Under the pieces are notes generated by a model that saw nothing but the letters and a program-made list of their open reading frames with translations, had not been told where the DNA came from and ran no database searches. The position numbers and the translations under genes are program-made. From Streptomyces tubercidicus (lineage in GTDB: Bacteria; Actinomycetota; Actinomycetes; Streptomycetales; Streptomycetaceae), in NCBI RefSeq assembly GCF_027497495.1, contig NZ_CP114205.1:7068001-7132000 (forward strand): a stretch of 64,000 bases of DNA. The letters are read 5' to 3'. Below, in pieces: positions 17,306-25,327 of this stretch (within the stretch, counting starts at the first letter, position 1; every line of letters begins with the position of its first letter).

Positions 17306-18117
17306 CCGAGGTCATCAGCTATGCGTACGCGATCGCGCGGGACACCGACGGATCGCTCGCGGGGGCGCTGTCCGGACTGCCGGGGGTCGCGGAGGCACCG
17401 GTGCACCTGGTACGCGCCGGGGACCGCGGCGAGGTGGTGGTCGCCGTGAGCCCGGTCCCCGAACAGGACTTCCAGGAAGCCGCGCTGCGCGCGAACTTGG
17501 AGGATCTGGAGTGGCTGGAGTCGGTGGCCCGCGCCCATCACCGGGTGATCGAGGCGCTGGCCGCCCGCACCACCGTCCTGCCGCTCCGGCTGGCGACGGT
17601 GTACCTCGACGACGAGCGGGTGCGCGAGATGCTCGACACCCGCAAGGCGGCGTTCGCCGAGCGGCTGGCCGTGCTCGCCGCGCACACGGAGTGGGGCGTC
17701 AAGATCTACGTCGAGTCGCCCGCGCCCACCGACCGGCCGGCCGCGCCGCCCGCGGACGCGGATCTCAGCCCCGGACGGGCCTACCTCAGCCACCGCAAGG
17801 CACAGCGGCACGCCCGGGAGGACGCCTACCGCGATGCCGAAGAGGTCGCCCGGCGCGTCGAGACCGCCGCCCGCGGCCATGCGGTCGACCGGGTCCAGCA
17901 CCGGGTGCAGCAGGGCGAACTCGCCCGCGGGCCGGGGGAGAACGTCGTCAACGACGCCTATCTCGTACCGCTGCGGCACGCCGAGAGCTTCCGCGCCGAC
18001 GTCAGCCGGGCCGCCGAGGGACTGTCCGGGGTGCGGGTGGAGGTCACCGGGCCATGGGCCCCGTACTCCTTCGCCACGCCGCCGGAGACCGAACCGGTGA
18101 CGGGAGCCGCGCCATGA
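17302..18117 (+). CDS. gvpL: Gas vesicle protein GvpL (GvpF/L family)
   Basis: This 271-residue second GvpL/GvpF-family protein begins VISYAYAIARDTDGSLAGAL, has a middle RAHHRVIEALAARTTVLPLRLAT core and ends GPWAPYSFATPPE. Both halves match the family despite low identity to the gvpF product. ATG 17302 overlaps the gvpJ stop; the longer frame starting at 16978 is antiphase to gvpJ and is rejected. Its stop overlaps gvpS by ATGA, so gvpJ, gvpL and gvpS are coupled. Confidence 0.92.
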   Translation: MTEVISYAYAIARDTDGSLAGALSGLPGVAEAPVHLVRAGDRGEVVVAVSPVPEQDFQEAALRANLEDLEWLESVARAHHRVIEALAARTTVLPLRLATVYLDDERVREMLDTRKAAFAERLAVLAAHTEWGVKIYVESPAPTDRPAAPPADADLSPGRAYLSHRKAQRHAREDAYRDAEEVARRVETAARGHAVDRVQHRVQQGELARGPGENVVNDAYLVPLRHAESFRADVSRAAEGLSGVRVEVTGPWAPYSFATPPETEPVTGAAP

Positions 18118-18365
18118 GGCCGGCGGCCGGGCCGCCCCCGGCGACGACGGTCGAACCGCTGCCGGACCGGCAGATCGCGCTGATCGATCTGCTGGACCGG
18201 CTGCTCAGCGGCGGCGTCGTCCTGACCGGCGATGTCGTGCTGTCCATCGCCGATATCGACCTCGTCCGCATCTCACTGCGCGCGCTGATCGTCTCCATCA
18301 GCGAAAAGAACCCCTCCCCGTGGTCCGCCCTCACCTCCCCGGTACGGGACGACCATGACGGCTGA
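18114..18365 (+). CDS. gvpS: Gas vesicle protein GvpS (small GvpA paralogue)
   Basis: This 83-residue protein is essentially a bare GvpA core: IALIDLLDRLLSGGVVLTGD followed by VVLSIADIDLVRISLRALIV. GvpS is the third GvpA-like paralogue of actinobacterial clusters and is presumed to be a minor shell or cap component. The ATG overlaps the gvpL stop by four bases, and the 3' end overlaps gvpK by 11 bases. Confidence 0.9.
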   Translation: MRPAAGPPPATTVEPLPDRQIALIDLLDRLLSGGVVLTGDVVLSIADIDLVRISLRALIVSISEKNPSPWSALTSPVRDDHDG

Positions 18366-18768
18366 CGACCGCCGGCCCGGCAACCGCTTCGACGATGTCG
18401 CCGACGCGGCCGACCGGGCCTTCCGTCTGCTGCCCGCCGCACCGCAGGACATCCCGCCCCCGGGCGGCCAGGCGGCCCGGCATCCGGCGCACCGGATCAG
18501 CGCCGACCCCGACACCGTGGAGCGGGACCTGATCAAGCTCGTCCTCACGCTGGTCGAGCTGCTGCGCCAGCTCATGGAACGCCAGGCGCTGCAACGGGTC
18601 GACGCCGGAGACCTCACCGAGGAACAGGAGGAACGGCTGGGGGCGACGCTGATGATTCTGCACGACCGCATGGTGGAACTCTGCGCCCGCTATGAACTGA
18701 CGATGCAAGACCTCAATTTGGATCTCGGGCCGCTCGGGACCTTGCTGCCACCCGCCGAAGAACCCTGA
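18355..18768 (+). CDS. gvpK: Gas vesicle protein GvpK
   Basis: This 137-residue protein has the GvpK core RISADPDTVERDLIKLVLTL followed by VELLRQLMERQALQRVD and a C-terminal helix that ends in the DLNLDLGPLGTLL motif. It is an assembly factor in the GvpA/F/G/J/K/L accessory group. It is the last gvp gene; a CsbD-like gene follows after 11 bases and may be co-transcribed. Confidence 0.93.
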   Translation: MTADDRRPGNRFDDVADAADRAFRLLPAAPQDIPPPGGQAARHPAHRISADPDTVERDLIKLVLTLVELLRQLMERQALQRVDAGDLTEEQEERLGATLMILHDRMVELCARYELTMQDLNLDLGPLGTLLPPAEEP

Positions 18769-18779
18769 AGGAGCACGCC

Positions 18780-18953
18780 ATGAACATCGCGAAAAAGACC
18801 AGGAACATCGGCCATATCGTCGAGGGAAAGGCCAAGGAAAGGACCGGGAGGGCCCTCGGAAACAAGAGCCTGCAAAGGCGGGGCAGGGCCGAACAGGCCA
18901 TGGGGAAAATGAAGCAGGCGGTGGAAAAGGGCCGGGAAAGCTTCAAGCACTGA
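18780..18953 (+). CDS. CsbD-like small stress protein
   Basis: This 57-residue, basic, helical protein starts MNIAKKTRNIGHIVEGKAKE. It continues RTGRALGNKSLQRRGRAEQAMGK in outline, the G-K-x-K-E-x-x-G...L-x-x-x-G-x-x-E-Q-x-x-G pattern of CsbD proteins, which are general-stress proteins of unknown mechanism in many bacteria. GGAG precedes the start at seven bases. Placement right behind gvpK suggests co-expression with gas vesicles under stress. Confidence 0.8.
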   Translation: MNIAKKTRNIGHIVEGKAKERTGRALGNKSLQRRGRAEQAMGKMKQAVEKGRESFKH

Positions 18954-18983
18954 CCACCCTCGGCTCCACCCCCGGCCCCGCCG

Positions 18984-19022
18984 TCGCCGCGAGCCTCGCG
19001 CTGCGCTCCGCGGTCGCGGCGA
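18984..19022. terminator. Possible bidirectional terminator
   Basis: TCGCCGCGA (18984-18992) pairs with TCGCGGCGA (19014-19022) across a GC-rich 21-base loop that can fold further. It lies between the convergent csbD-like and SDR genes. There is no clear T-tract, so confidence is limited. Confidence 0.4.
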
Positions 19023-19037
19023 TCAACGCACGGGTCG

Positions 19038-20006
19038 TCACCGCTGGTTGAAGCGGTTGGCCGCCCGTTCGTTGAGGGCGCCGAGAACTCCGCGCAGCAG
19101 CCGGGCCGGTGGCCGTTCCCCGGCGGCGACCGTTGAGCCGTCGACGGTGCCGCGCGCGCCGTTGCGGGGCAGCACCCGGGCGACCGCCGACACCAGCCGG
19201 GTGGTGGTCACCGGGGCCAGCCCGTGCGCCGTGGCGCCGAGCCTGGCCGCAGGCGTCAGCACGATACGGGGCCGCCGCCGCTGGAGCGCGGTCACGATGC
19301 GCTCCGCCGCCCGCTCGGCGTTCATGGACAGCACCGGCGCCCCGGCCAGCGCCGAGAACCAGGCGTACTCCCGGCGCCGGTCCCCGCCGAAGCGGGCGTG
19401 CACATGCGACCCGGTGCGCATCAGGCCCGGGTGGACCGCGGTCACCGTGACGCCGTACGGGGCCTCCTCCGCATGCAGCCCCTCGGCCAGCGACGCCACC
19501 GCGGACTTGGCGCAGGAGTACGGCAGCAGATGCGGCACCGCCAACAGGCCGCCGACGGACCCGACCAGGGCCAGCCGCCCGCCGGCCGGGCTCTTCCGCA
19601 GGTGGGGGAGGGCGGCGAGCGCGGTGTTCAGGGCCCCGTTGAAGACGGAGTCCATCGCCTCCTCGAAACCGTCCGAGCCCAGCGCGTCGGCGGGCCCGAC
19701 CTGGATGATGCCCGCGTTGGCGATCGCGATATCCAGCCCGTTGTGTTCCCTGGCGATCTCCGCGAGGCAGTCCCGCACCGCGGCGCGGTCCCGCACATCA
19801 CACACCACGGCACGCACCGTCCCGCCGCCCCACTGACGCAGCTTCCCGACGGCCCGGCCGAGTTCGGCCTCGTCCCTGGCCAGCAGCACGACATCACAGC
19901 CGCGCCGCAGCAACTGGCGGGCCATGAGCAGCCCGAGCCCCCGCGAGCCGCCGGTGACGACGGCGGTGAGCCCTTTGATCGGAGGAGCGGCCGGAAGCAG
20001 ACGCAT
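19038..20006 (-). CDS. Short-chain dehydrogenase/reductase, SDR family
   Basis: This 322-residue classical SDR has TGGSRGLG (18-25) for NAD(P) binding, NAG in IANAGI (about 97-99), a catalytic Ser150 and Tyr163/Lys167 in YSCAK. The ~70-residue C-terminal extension after the catalytic core, with GNxxx-like RPPARLLRGVL and NERAANRF, is seen in SDRs of Streptomyces stress clusters. Arg22 in the glycine loop hints at NADPH. The start has GGAAGG eight to twelve bases upstream. It lies 99 bases after the Rieske gene and is probably co-transcribed. Confidence 0.88.
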   Translation of the reverse strand: MRLLPAAPPIKGLTAVVTGGSRGLGLLMARQLLRRGCDVVLLARDEAELGRAVGKLRQWGGGTVRAVVCDVRDRAAVRDCLAEIAREHNGLDIAIANAGIIQVGPADALGSDGFEEAMDSVFNGALNTALAALPHLRKSPAGGRLALVGSVGGLLAVPHLLPYSCAKSAVASLAEGLHAEEAPYGVTVTAVHPGLMRTGSHVHARFGGDRRREYAWFSALAGAPVLSMNAERAAERIVTALQRRRPRIVLTPAARLGATAHGLAPVTTTRLVSAVARVLPRNGARGTVDGSTVAAGERPPARLLRGVLGALNERAANRFNQR

Positions 20007-20065
20007 GATGAGCCCTTCCTCTGGGCGCGGATCGGCACGGACGGGGCGCGGCGCCCCTGCGCGAG

Positions 20066-20109
20066 CCCGCGAATGTCAGTCCGCGAACGTCAGCCCGCGG
20101 ACGGTTCAG
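20066..20109. repeat. Three tandem 14-16 bp repeats
   Basis: CCCGCGAATGTCAG, TCCGCGAACGTCAG and CCCGCGGACGGTTCAG follow one another and reach into the Rieske gene stop. A fourth decayed copy may begin within the gene end. No function is evident. Confidence 0.55.
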
Positions 20110-20969
20110 CCCGCGCCCGGCAACCGCACGTAAACGGAGCCATCGCCCTCCACCCTCACCCGGAAGGAAGGCTGCGGAGCGGTCGCCGGGCCGGCGATAT
20201 TCGCACCGTCCGCCAGCCGGAAGACGCTGCCGTGCCAGGGGCAGGTCACACAGCCGTCGGCGAGGGTGCCGTCCGTCAGCGGCCCGGACTGATGGCTGCA
20301 CCGCCCGGCCAGCACATGGATCTCGCCACCCACCTGACGGACCACCAGCAGCGGCACCTCACCGAGCTCCCGGCGTACGGCCTCACCGACCGGGAAGTCC
20401 TCCACCCGGCCCACGGGGTGCCAGCCCTCCTCCAGCAAACGGGGCACCGGCTCCGTCTTGTTGGGGCCCGCGCCCTGCCGGAAGGCGAGGTGCCCGCCGA
20501 GCATGCCGCCCGCACCGGCCACGGACAGGCCGGCGAAGCCCAGCAGCTTGCCGCGCACGGTGCCGCCGCGGCCACGATGCACCCAGGAGCGCGCGTACAG
20601 GCCGATGGCCAGGGCCATCGACACCGCATGCACCAGACCGGTCCGCATCTGGTCCTCGTGCTGCTCGGCCCAGTCCACCCAGCCGGCCCACGCGGCGGGC
20701 ACGGCCGACAGGACGCCGACCCCCACCAGGAGGCGGGCGCTGCGCCCGGTACCCGGGACGGTGTCCAGCACCGCGGCCGAGGCCCATGCGCCCATCGGCA
20801 CCTGCACCAGCGCCGGATGCAGCGGATGGCCGATCGGCAGACCGTGCAGCACATCGCGGAAGCGCCCCAGAGGCAGGCCGCGCACCACCCGCTGCACCGC
20901 CCCGGTCACGGCATCCAGCTGCTCCCAACGGCCCAGTGCGTCAAGGGATTTGACGAGTGCGGTACTCAT
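20106..20969 (-). CDS. DUF2231 membrane domain fused to Rieske [2Fe-2S] domain
   Basis: This 287-residue protein has a four-helix DUF2231-type membrane region (about 40-165). A C-terminal Rieske domain (about 185-287) follows, with ligands Cys224/His226 in GRCSHQSG and Cys243/His246 in CPWHGSVF. It should be a membrane-anchored electron carrier with its cluster outside or at the membrane surface; the redox partner is unknown. ATG 20969 overlaps the stop of the 41-residue acidic protein, and the ribosome site AGGAGGA lies inside that gene. Confidence 0.88.
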   Translation of the reverse strand: MSTALVKSLDALGRWEQLDAVTGAVQRVVRGLPLGRFRDVLHGLPIGHPLHPALVQVPMGAWASAAVLDTVPGTGRSARLLVGVGVLSAVPAAWAGWVDWAEQHEDQMRTGLVHAVSMALAIGLYARSWVHRGRGGTVRGKLLGFAGLSVAGAGGMLGGHLAFRQGAGPNKTEPVPRLLEEGWHPVGRVEDFPVGEAVRRELGEVPLLVVRQVGGEIHVLAGRCSHQSGPLTDGTLADGCVTCPWHGSVFRLADGANIAGPATAPQPSFRVRVEGDGSVYVRLPGAG

Positions 20970-21091
20970 TCCTCCTCCTCGCCTTCCTCTGCCTCTTCTC
21001 CCTCATCCCATTCGGCGTCTGTGTCCTCGTCCTCGGGCCCGGCCTCGGCGTATTGGTCACCGGACTTGCGGTGCTGTCCCGTCTTTGCCAT
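20966..21091 (-). CDS. 41-residue acidic protein
   Basis: The product begins MAKTGQHRKSGDQYAEAGPE and its second half is almost all Asp and Glu. It has a perfect GGAGG ribosome site upstream, starts seven bases after the AK-rich gene stop, and overlaps the DUF2231-Rieske start by ATGA, all of which support real translation. The basic head and acidic tail recall short hydrophilic proteins seen near Streptomyces gas vesicle genes. The function is unknown. Confidence 0.65.
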   Translation of the reverse strand: MAKTGQHRKSGDQYAEAGPEDEDTDAEWDEGEEAEEGEEEE

Positions 21092-21097
21092 GAACGG

Positions 21098-21925
21098 TTA
21101 CCTCCGGCGCTCGACACGCGATGCGGTCTTTTTGGCAGCCTTCTTCGCGGGAGCTGCCTTCTTCTGTGCGGCGGTCTTCTTGGCAGGAGCCTTCTTCGCA
21201 GGAGCCTTCTTGGCGGCGGACTTGCCCGCCGTCTTCTTGGCCGAGGTCGTCTTTCCTGCGGCCGTCTTTTCCGCGGCCGTCTTTCCCGCGGTCTTCTTCG
21301 CGGCGGTTTTCTTCGCTGCTGTCTTCTTGGCCGGGGCAGCCTTCTTGGCGGGTGCCTTCTTGGCTGTCTTCTGCACTGCGGTCTTCTTCGCCGCCGTCTT
21401 CTTTGCCGCGGTCTTCTTGGCGGGCGGCCGCTGCCCACCCTGCTTCTTTTGCGCATCGGCTCGTGGCGTACGCCGACGGGGCCGCTCCTCGGGCTCCTTC
21501 TCGGGCTCCTCTTCCTCCTCGGGCTCCTCCTCCTCTTCCTCCGCCGGCTCTTCCTCCTCGTCGTACTCGGATTCCCCCTCTTCTTCCTCCCCTTCTTCTT
21601 CCTCTTCCGGACCGAGTCCGAGCGACACGGTGCGGTCGTGGAGGGTGTCGGCCAGCGTCTCCAGACGGCGGTTGGCGGTGGTCGTCAGGGCCTGCTTGCC
21701 GGCCTCCAGCACTTCGCCGCGCAGCTGGTCACGCAGCTCTGCGACCTGCGGCATCTCGCTGAGTTTGCGTATTCCCTGGGCCACGAGCTGGCGTGGTTCG
21801 AGCCCGATTTGACGCCCGGCGACATAGGACGCCACCGTGAGCGCGAACCGGCCCTTCTTCGTGCGGCCCAGCACATAGCCGCCGGCCAAGGCGGCGGCCA
21901 GCAGGACCTTGGTTCCGTTGTTCAT
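21098..21925 (-). CDS. Polyampholytic protein with histone H1-like AK-rich tail
   Basis: The 275 residues split into three parts. The first ~100 residues begin with a hydrophobic, membrane- or helix-like NNGTKVLLAAALAGGYVLG and continue as amphipathic helices. The middle is a block of about 50 mostly Glu residues. The C-terminal ~115 residues are Lys/Ala-rich with many AAKKTA repeats. Such proteins occur beside gas vesicle clusters in actinomycetes and are often mislabelled as DNA primase or histone-like. The tail suggests nucleic acid or anionic surface binding. It heads an operon with the acidic 41-mer and the Rieske protein. Confidence 0.75.
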   Translation of the reverse strand: MNNGTKVLLAAALAGGYVLGRTKKGRFALTVASYVAGRQIGLEPRQLVAQGIRKLSEMPQVAELRDQLRGEVLEAGKQALTTTANRRLETLADTLHDRTVSLGLGPEEEEEGEEEEGESEYDEEEEPAEEEEEEPEEEEEPEKEPEERPRRRTPRADAQKKQGGQRPPAKKTAAKKTAAKKTAVQKTAKKAPAKKAAPAKKTAAKKTAAKKTAGKTAAEKTAAGKTTSAKKTAGKSAAKKAPAKKAPAKKTAAQKKAAPAKKAAKKTASRVERRR

Positions 21926-22208
21926 GGGTGCGTCACCTTTTCCCGGCCGTGCAGTCGATAGGCGTCGGTGCGGGGCCCGCCACCCGGCGGCATCGTTCTT
22001 CCCTATCTCCAGAGTGATCGGAGTCGTGACCGCCGCATCTTGAGCGGGCAGAGAAAGCCGACGGGGCCACGCTGTGAAAGGGCCCGGTCCCGCTGGGTGG
22101 CCGGGTCATGACGTCGTGACCGTCGGTGGCCGCGAGCGCGGCGGATATGCCCAGGCGGCGGTCCACGGCAGGTGTGCGGGAGCTGTGCAACGGCCCTAGG
22201 CTCGGAAT

Positions 22209-23804
22209 ATGCCGGGAACACACCGTGCACCGTCTCGTGTGGGAGTAGGGGGAGCGCGGTGTGTTCGCCGGCGCAGGGCATCGCGGCGGCTGTCGGTCAT
22301 CGCGGCGGTGGTGGCGCTGTTCTGTGCTTTCCTGGGAACTCCGGCCGCGGTGGCCGTCGATGACCCGAAGCTGACGCCGTTCTACCAGCAGACGCTGTCC
22401 TGGGAGCCCTGTGGCGAGGACCTGCAGAACGGCGCGCAGAGCGACGGGGCCACCCAGCCGCCCGGCTTCCGCGAGCGGCTGGAGTGTGCCCGGATGGAGG
22501 TGCCGCGGGACTACGCCAACCCCACCGGGAGCACCATGCAGGTCCAGCTGATCCGGCTGAAGGCGACCGGGCCCGGTAAGCACCTCGGCTCACTGGTGAT
22601 CAACCCCGGTGGGCCCGGTGCTTCCGGCGTCAACTATCTGATCGACAGCGGGAGCGCCTTCGCCCGCCTGGGGCAGCGCTACGACATCGTCAGCTTCGAT
22701 CCGCGCGGCACCGGCCACACCGAACCCATCTCCTGCGGCAGCAAAATCACCACGGGCGGCGACGACAGCCTCGCCGCGAAGGAGAAGCGCATCAACGAGG
22801 GCTGTGGCCGGTACTCCGGCGGGCTGCTGCGCTGGGTCGGCACCCCCGATGTCGCCCGGGACATGGACGTACTGCGCGCCGCCGTCCACAACGACAAGCT
22901 CAACTACCTGGGTTTCTCCTACGGCAGCAAGCTGGGCGCGGTCTACGCCCATGAATTCCCCGACAAGGTCGGCCGAATGGTCCTGGACAGCGTCGAGGAC
23001 CCGACCAAGAACACCTGGCAGACCGCACTGGCCCAGGCCCGGGGCTTCCAGCGGGCACTGGACGACTTCGCCGCCGACTGCCTCCAGGGTGCGGGCTGCC
23101 CACTGGGCACCGACAAGAGCGGAGCGCAGGAGCAACTGCGCAAGTGGTACCAGCAGTTGAGTGAACGGCCGATGAAGGTGAAGGGGGAGACGGTGGATGA
23201 GACCACCTATGTGTATGCCTTGCGTGAGGCCCTGTACAGCAGAAGCGACTGGCCGGCGCTGCGCCAGGCGCTGGTGCAGCTGCGGCGGGGCGACGCCGCC
23301 GGGATCCTCCGCCTGAGCGAGAGCGGTGGCGGCAGCGCCGCCCGTACGGTCCCGGCACCGCAGGTGGGCCGGGACGAGCTACCGCCGCAGGACCAGCTGG
23401 CCCTGCGGGCGATCTCCTGCCGGGACACCTCGGAACGCTATGACGCCGATGACTACCCCCGGGCCGAGCGCGAACTCAACCGGGCCTCCCCGCTGTTCGG
23501 CCCGGACATCGCCCCGCTCCTGCTGGACTGCTACGGCTGGCCGGTAGCGGGCGACGACTCCTCCCGGGATGTCGCGGCGCCCGATGCCCCGCCGCTGCTG
23601 CTCGTCGCCACCAGTAACGACCCGGCGACGCCGTACGAGGGTGCGTTCAACATGGCCCGCATGCTGGACAATTCCAGCGTCGTACTGACCTTCCACGGTG
23701 AGGGGCACGCCGCCTACACCACCGGAGATCTCTGCATACAGCGCTATGTCGACAACTTCCTGCTGAACGGGGTCTTGCCGAAGGCCCGTACGTCCTGCGG
23801 CTGA
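22209..23804 (+). CDS. Secreted alpha/beta hydrolase, TAP/SlpD-type peptidase
   Basis: This 531-residue protein has an Arg-rich N-terminus and a hydrophobic core (about 28-50) ending in AVAVDD, a plausible Sec or Tat signal. The catalytic domain has INPGGPGASG as oxyanion loop, FDPRGTGHT, the nucleophile Ser238 in GFSYGSKLG, an Asp in SNDPATPYEGA and His500 in GEGHAAY. The C-terminal TAP-like segment ends SCG. This matches tripeptidyl aminopeptidase-type exported enzymes of Streptomyces. A later in-frame GTG could be the start. The gene is divergent from the AK-rich gene. Confidence 0.9.
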   Translation: MPGTHRAPSRVGVGGARCVRRRRASRRLSVIAAVVALFCAFLGTPAAVAVDDPKLTPFYQQTLSWEPCGEDLQNGAQSDGATQPPGFRERLECARMEVPRDYANPTGSTMQVQLIRLKATGPGKHLGSLVINPGGPGASGVNYLIDSGSAFARLGQRYDIVSFDPRGTGHTEPISCGSKITTGGDDSLAAKEKRINEGCGRYSGGLLRWVGTPDVARDMDVLRAAVHNDKLNYLGFSYGSKLGAVYAHEFPDKVGRMVLDSVEDPTKNTWQTALAQARGFQRALDDFAADCLQGAGCPLGTDKSGAQEQLRKWYQQLSERPMKVKGETVDETTYVYALREALYSRSDWPALRQALVQLRRGDAAGILRLSESGGGSAARTVPAPQVGRDELPPQDQLALRAISCRDTSERYDADDYPRAERELNRASPLFGPDIAPLLLDCYGWPVAGDDSSRDVAAPDAPPLLLVATSNDPATPYEGAFNMARMLDNSSVVLTFHGEGHAAYTTGDLCIQRYVDNFLLNGVLPKARTSCG

Positions 23805-23849
23805 CGGGGGCGGGGGCCCGCGTCGGGCCGAAGTCCGCACGGCCGGTGG

Positions 23850-24077
23850 CTACTTGTAGTAGCGGGCTTCCTCGACATCGACGACCGGGGCGCCGGGGGA
23901 CGGTGGCTGGGTGCGCCGCCGCTTCAGGATGCTCACATAGGTGGCGAGACCGATGATGCCGACGATCATCATGATGATGCCGACCAGGTCGACGTTGATT
24001 CCGGCCATGTGCCAGTCCACCGCGAAGGTGAGGATCGCCCCCACCGCGAGCAGACCGATGCAGCCGCCGATACCCAT
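23850..24077 (-). CDS. Small membrane protein, DUF6458-like
   Basis: This 75-residue protein has two membrane helices, starting MGIGGCIGLLAVGAILTFAV and continuing DLVGIIMMIVGIIGLATYVS. A cytoplasmic tail KRRRTQPPSP ends in EEARYYK. This is the DUF6458 pattern found across actinobacteria; the role is unknown. ATG 24077 has GGAGG eight bases upstream, better than the ATG 15 bases earlier. It lies downstream of Ku on the same strand, 130 bases away. Confidence 0.8.
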   Translation of the reverse strand: MGIGGCIGLLAVGAILTFAVDWHMAGINVDLVGIIMMIVGIIGLATYVSILKRRRTQPPSPGAPVVDVEEARYYK

Positions 24078-24210
24078 GGCGTCAGCCTCCATAACTGTAG
24101 GGACGGTAGGGCCTGTTGACGGTTCGCGTACCCCGCGGCGGACGCCTTATGTCCACCGGCCGGTCGGGGCGGGTCGCCGTCGGGCCCGGGGCCCGTGACC
24201 CGTGGGAGGC

Positions 24211-25209
24211 TCAGCCCGCCCGCCGTCCACCCCGGCCCGCGGTCTTCTTCGCCGCGGCAGGCTTCTTGGCGGTGGTCTTCTTGGCAGCGGCGCTCTTCGC
24301 GGCCGTGGACTTCTTCGCCGTACTCTTCTGCGCCGCAGTCTTCTTCGCCGCGCTCTTCTTCGCGCCACGGCCGGACCGGGCCCCGTCCTCCTCGTCCTCA
24401 CCGCGGGACCTCTTGGCCGCCCGGACGCTGTCCTGGAGGGCCGCCATCAGGTCCATCACCTCCCCGGCGGGCTGCTCCTCACCGGCCGGGAACTCCGGTT
24501 CGCGGTGCGCCAGCTTCGCCGCGACGATCTCTTCGAGCGCCTCACGGTAGTGATCGTGCAGATCGTCCTCCGACAGCTTGCCGAAGGAGTCCATCAGGGC
24601 CTCGGCGGCGGACACCTCGTTGCGGGCGACCTCCGCCTGCCGCTCGGGCAGCACCCCGTCCATCGGGCGGATCTGGTGCGGCCACAGCAGCACCTGCATG
24701 ACCAGCGCGCCCTCCATCGGGCGGATCATGGCGAGGGTCTCCCGCCCGTGCAGCGCGATCTTGCCGAGCCCGACCCGCTGATGCCGCTCCATCGCCTCCC
24801 GCAGCAGCACATAGGGCTTGGCCGCGGCGGGGCTGTCGATGCCCAGGTAGTAGCCCTTGCCCATCTGTAGCGGGTCGATGTCGCCGCCGGCGACGAAGGC
24901 CAGGATCGTCAGGGTCTTCGCGGTCGGCAGCGGCAGCGCGTCCAGATCCTCGTCCGTCAGCGGGACGACCGTGTCGCCGTCCCCGGGCTTGTAGCCCCGG
25001 CCGATCTCGTCGGGGGTGATCTCGACGCCCTCCAGCGAGCACACGGGCTGATTGCGCACCCGTCCGCCGTCCGCCGTATGGATCCGCACAAAGCTGACCG
25101 ACGCGGAGGTGTCCGTGGCGTTGTACGCGGCGACCGGGATCGTGACCAGGCCGAAGCTGATGGAGAACTTCGCCGTGGGGCGCATGGGGGCCGCCTTCGT
25201 CGGAGCCAT
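24211..25209 (-). CDS. ku: Non-homologous end-joining protein Ku
   Basis: This 332-residue protein is bacterial Ku. ISFGLVTIPVAAYNAT starts the beta-barrel core; the middle has RNQPVCSLEGVEIT, LPLPTAKTLTILAFV and GKGYYLGIDS. The core ends near residue 255 and is followed by a long Lys/Ala tail of KKTAAKKS-type repeats, typical of Streptomyces Ku and used for DNA binding or threading. Ku forms a ring homodimer on broken ends and recruits LigD-type partners. The start may be 25209 or the ATG 24 bases later, which has GAAGG upstream. A LigD-type polymerase lies 7 kb away at 32431. Confidence 0.94.
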   Translation of the reverse strand: MAPTKAAPMRPTAKFSISFGLVTIPVAAYNATDTSASVSFVRIHTADGGRVRNQPVCSLEGVEITPDEIGRGYKPGDGDTVVPLTDEDLDALPLPTAKTLTILAFVAGGDIDPLQMGKGYYLGIDSPAAAKPYVLLREAMERHQRVGLGKIALHGRETLAMIRPMEGALVMQVLLWPHQIRPMDGVLPERQAEVARNEVSAAEALMDSFGKLSEDDLHDHYREALEEIVAAKLAHREPEFPAGEEQPAGEVMDLMAALQDSVRAAKRSRGEDEEDGARSGRGAKKSAAKKTAAQKSTAKKSTAAKSAAAKKTTAKKPAAAKKTAGRGGRRAG

Positions 25210-25327
25210 TCGGGACCATGGTAGGCGGGGCGGACAGACCGTACATCCCGGGCGATACCGGAGGGGCCGATCGGGTGGCGACGGCCTCGGAGGCCCTCGT
25301 TACGCCCCAGGCGCCTCCCGCGCCGGT

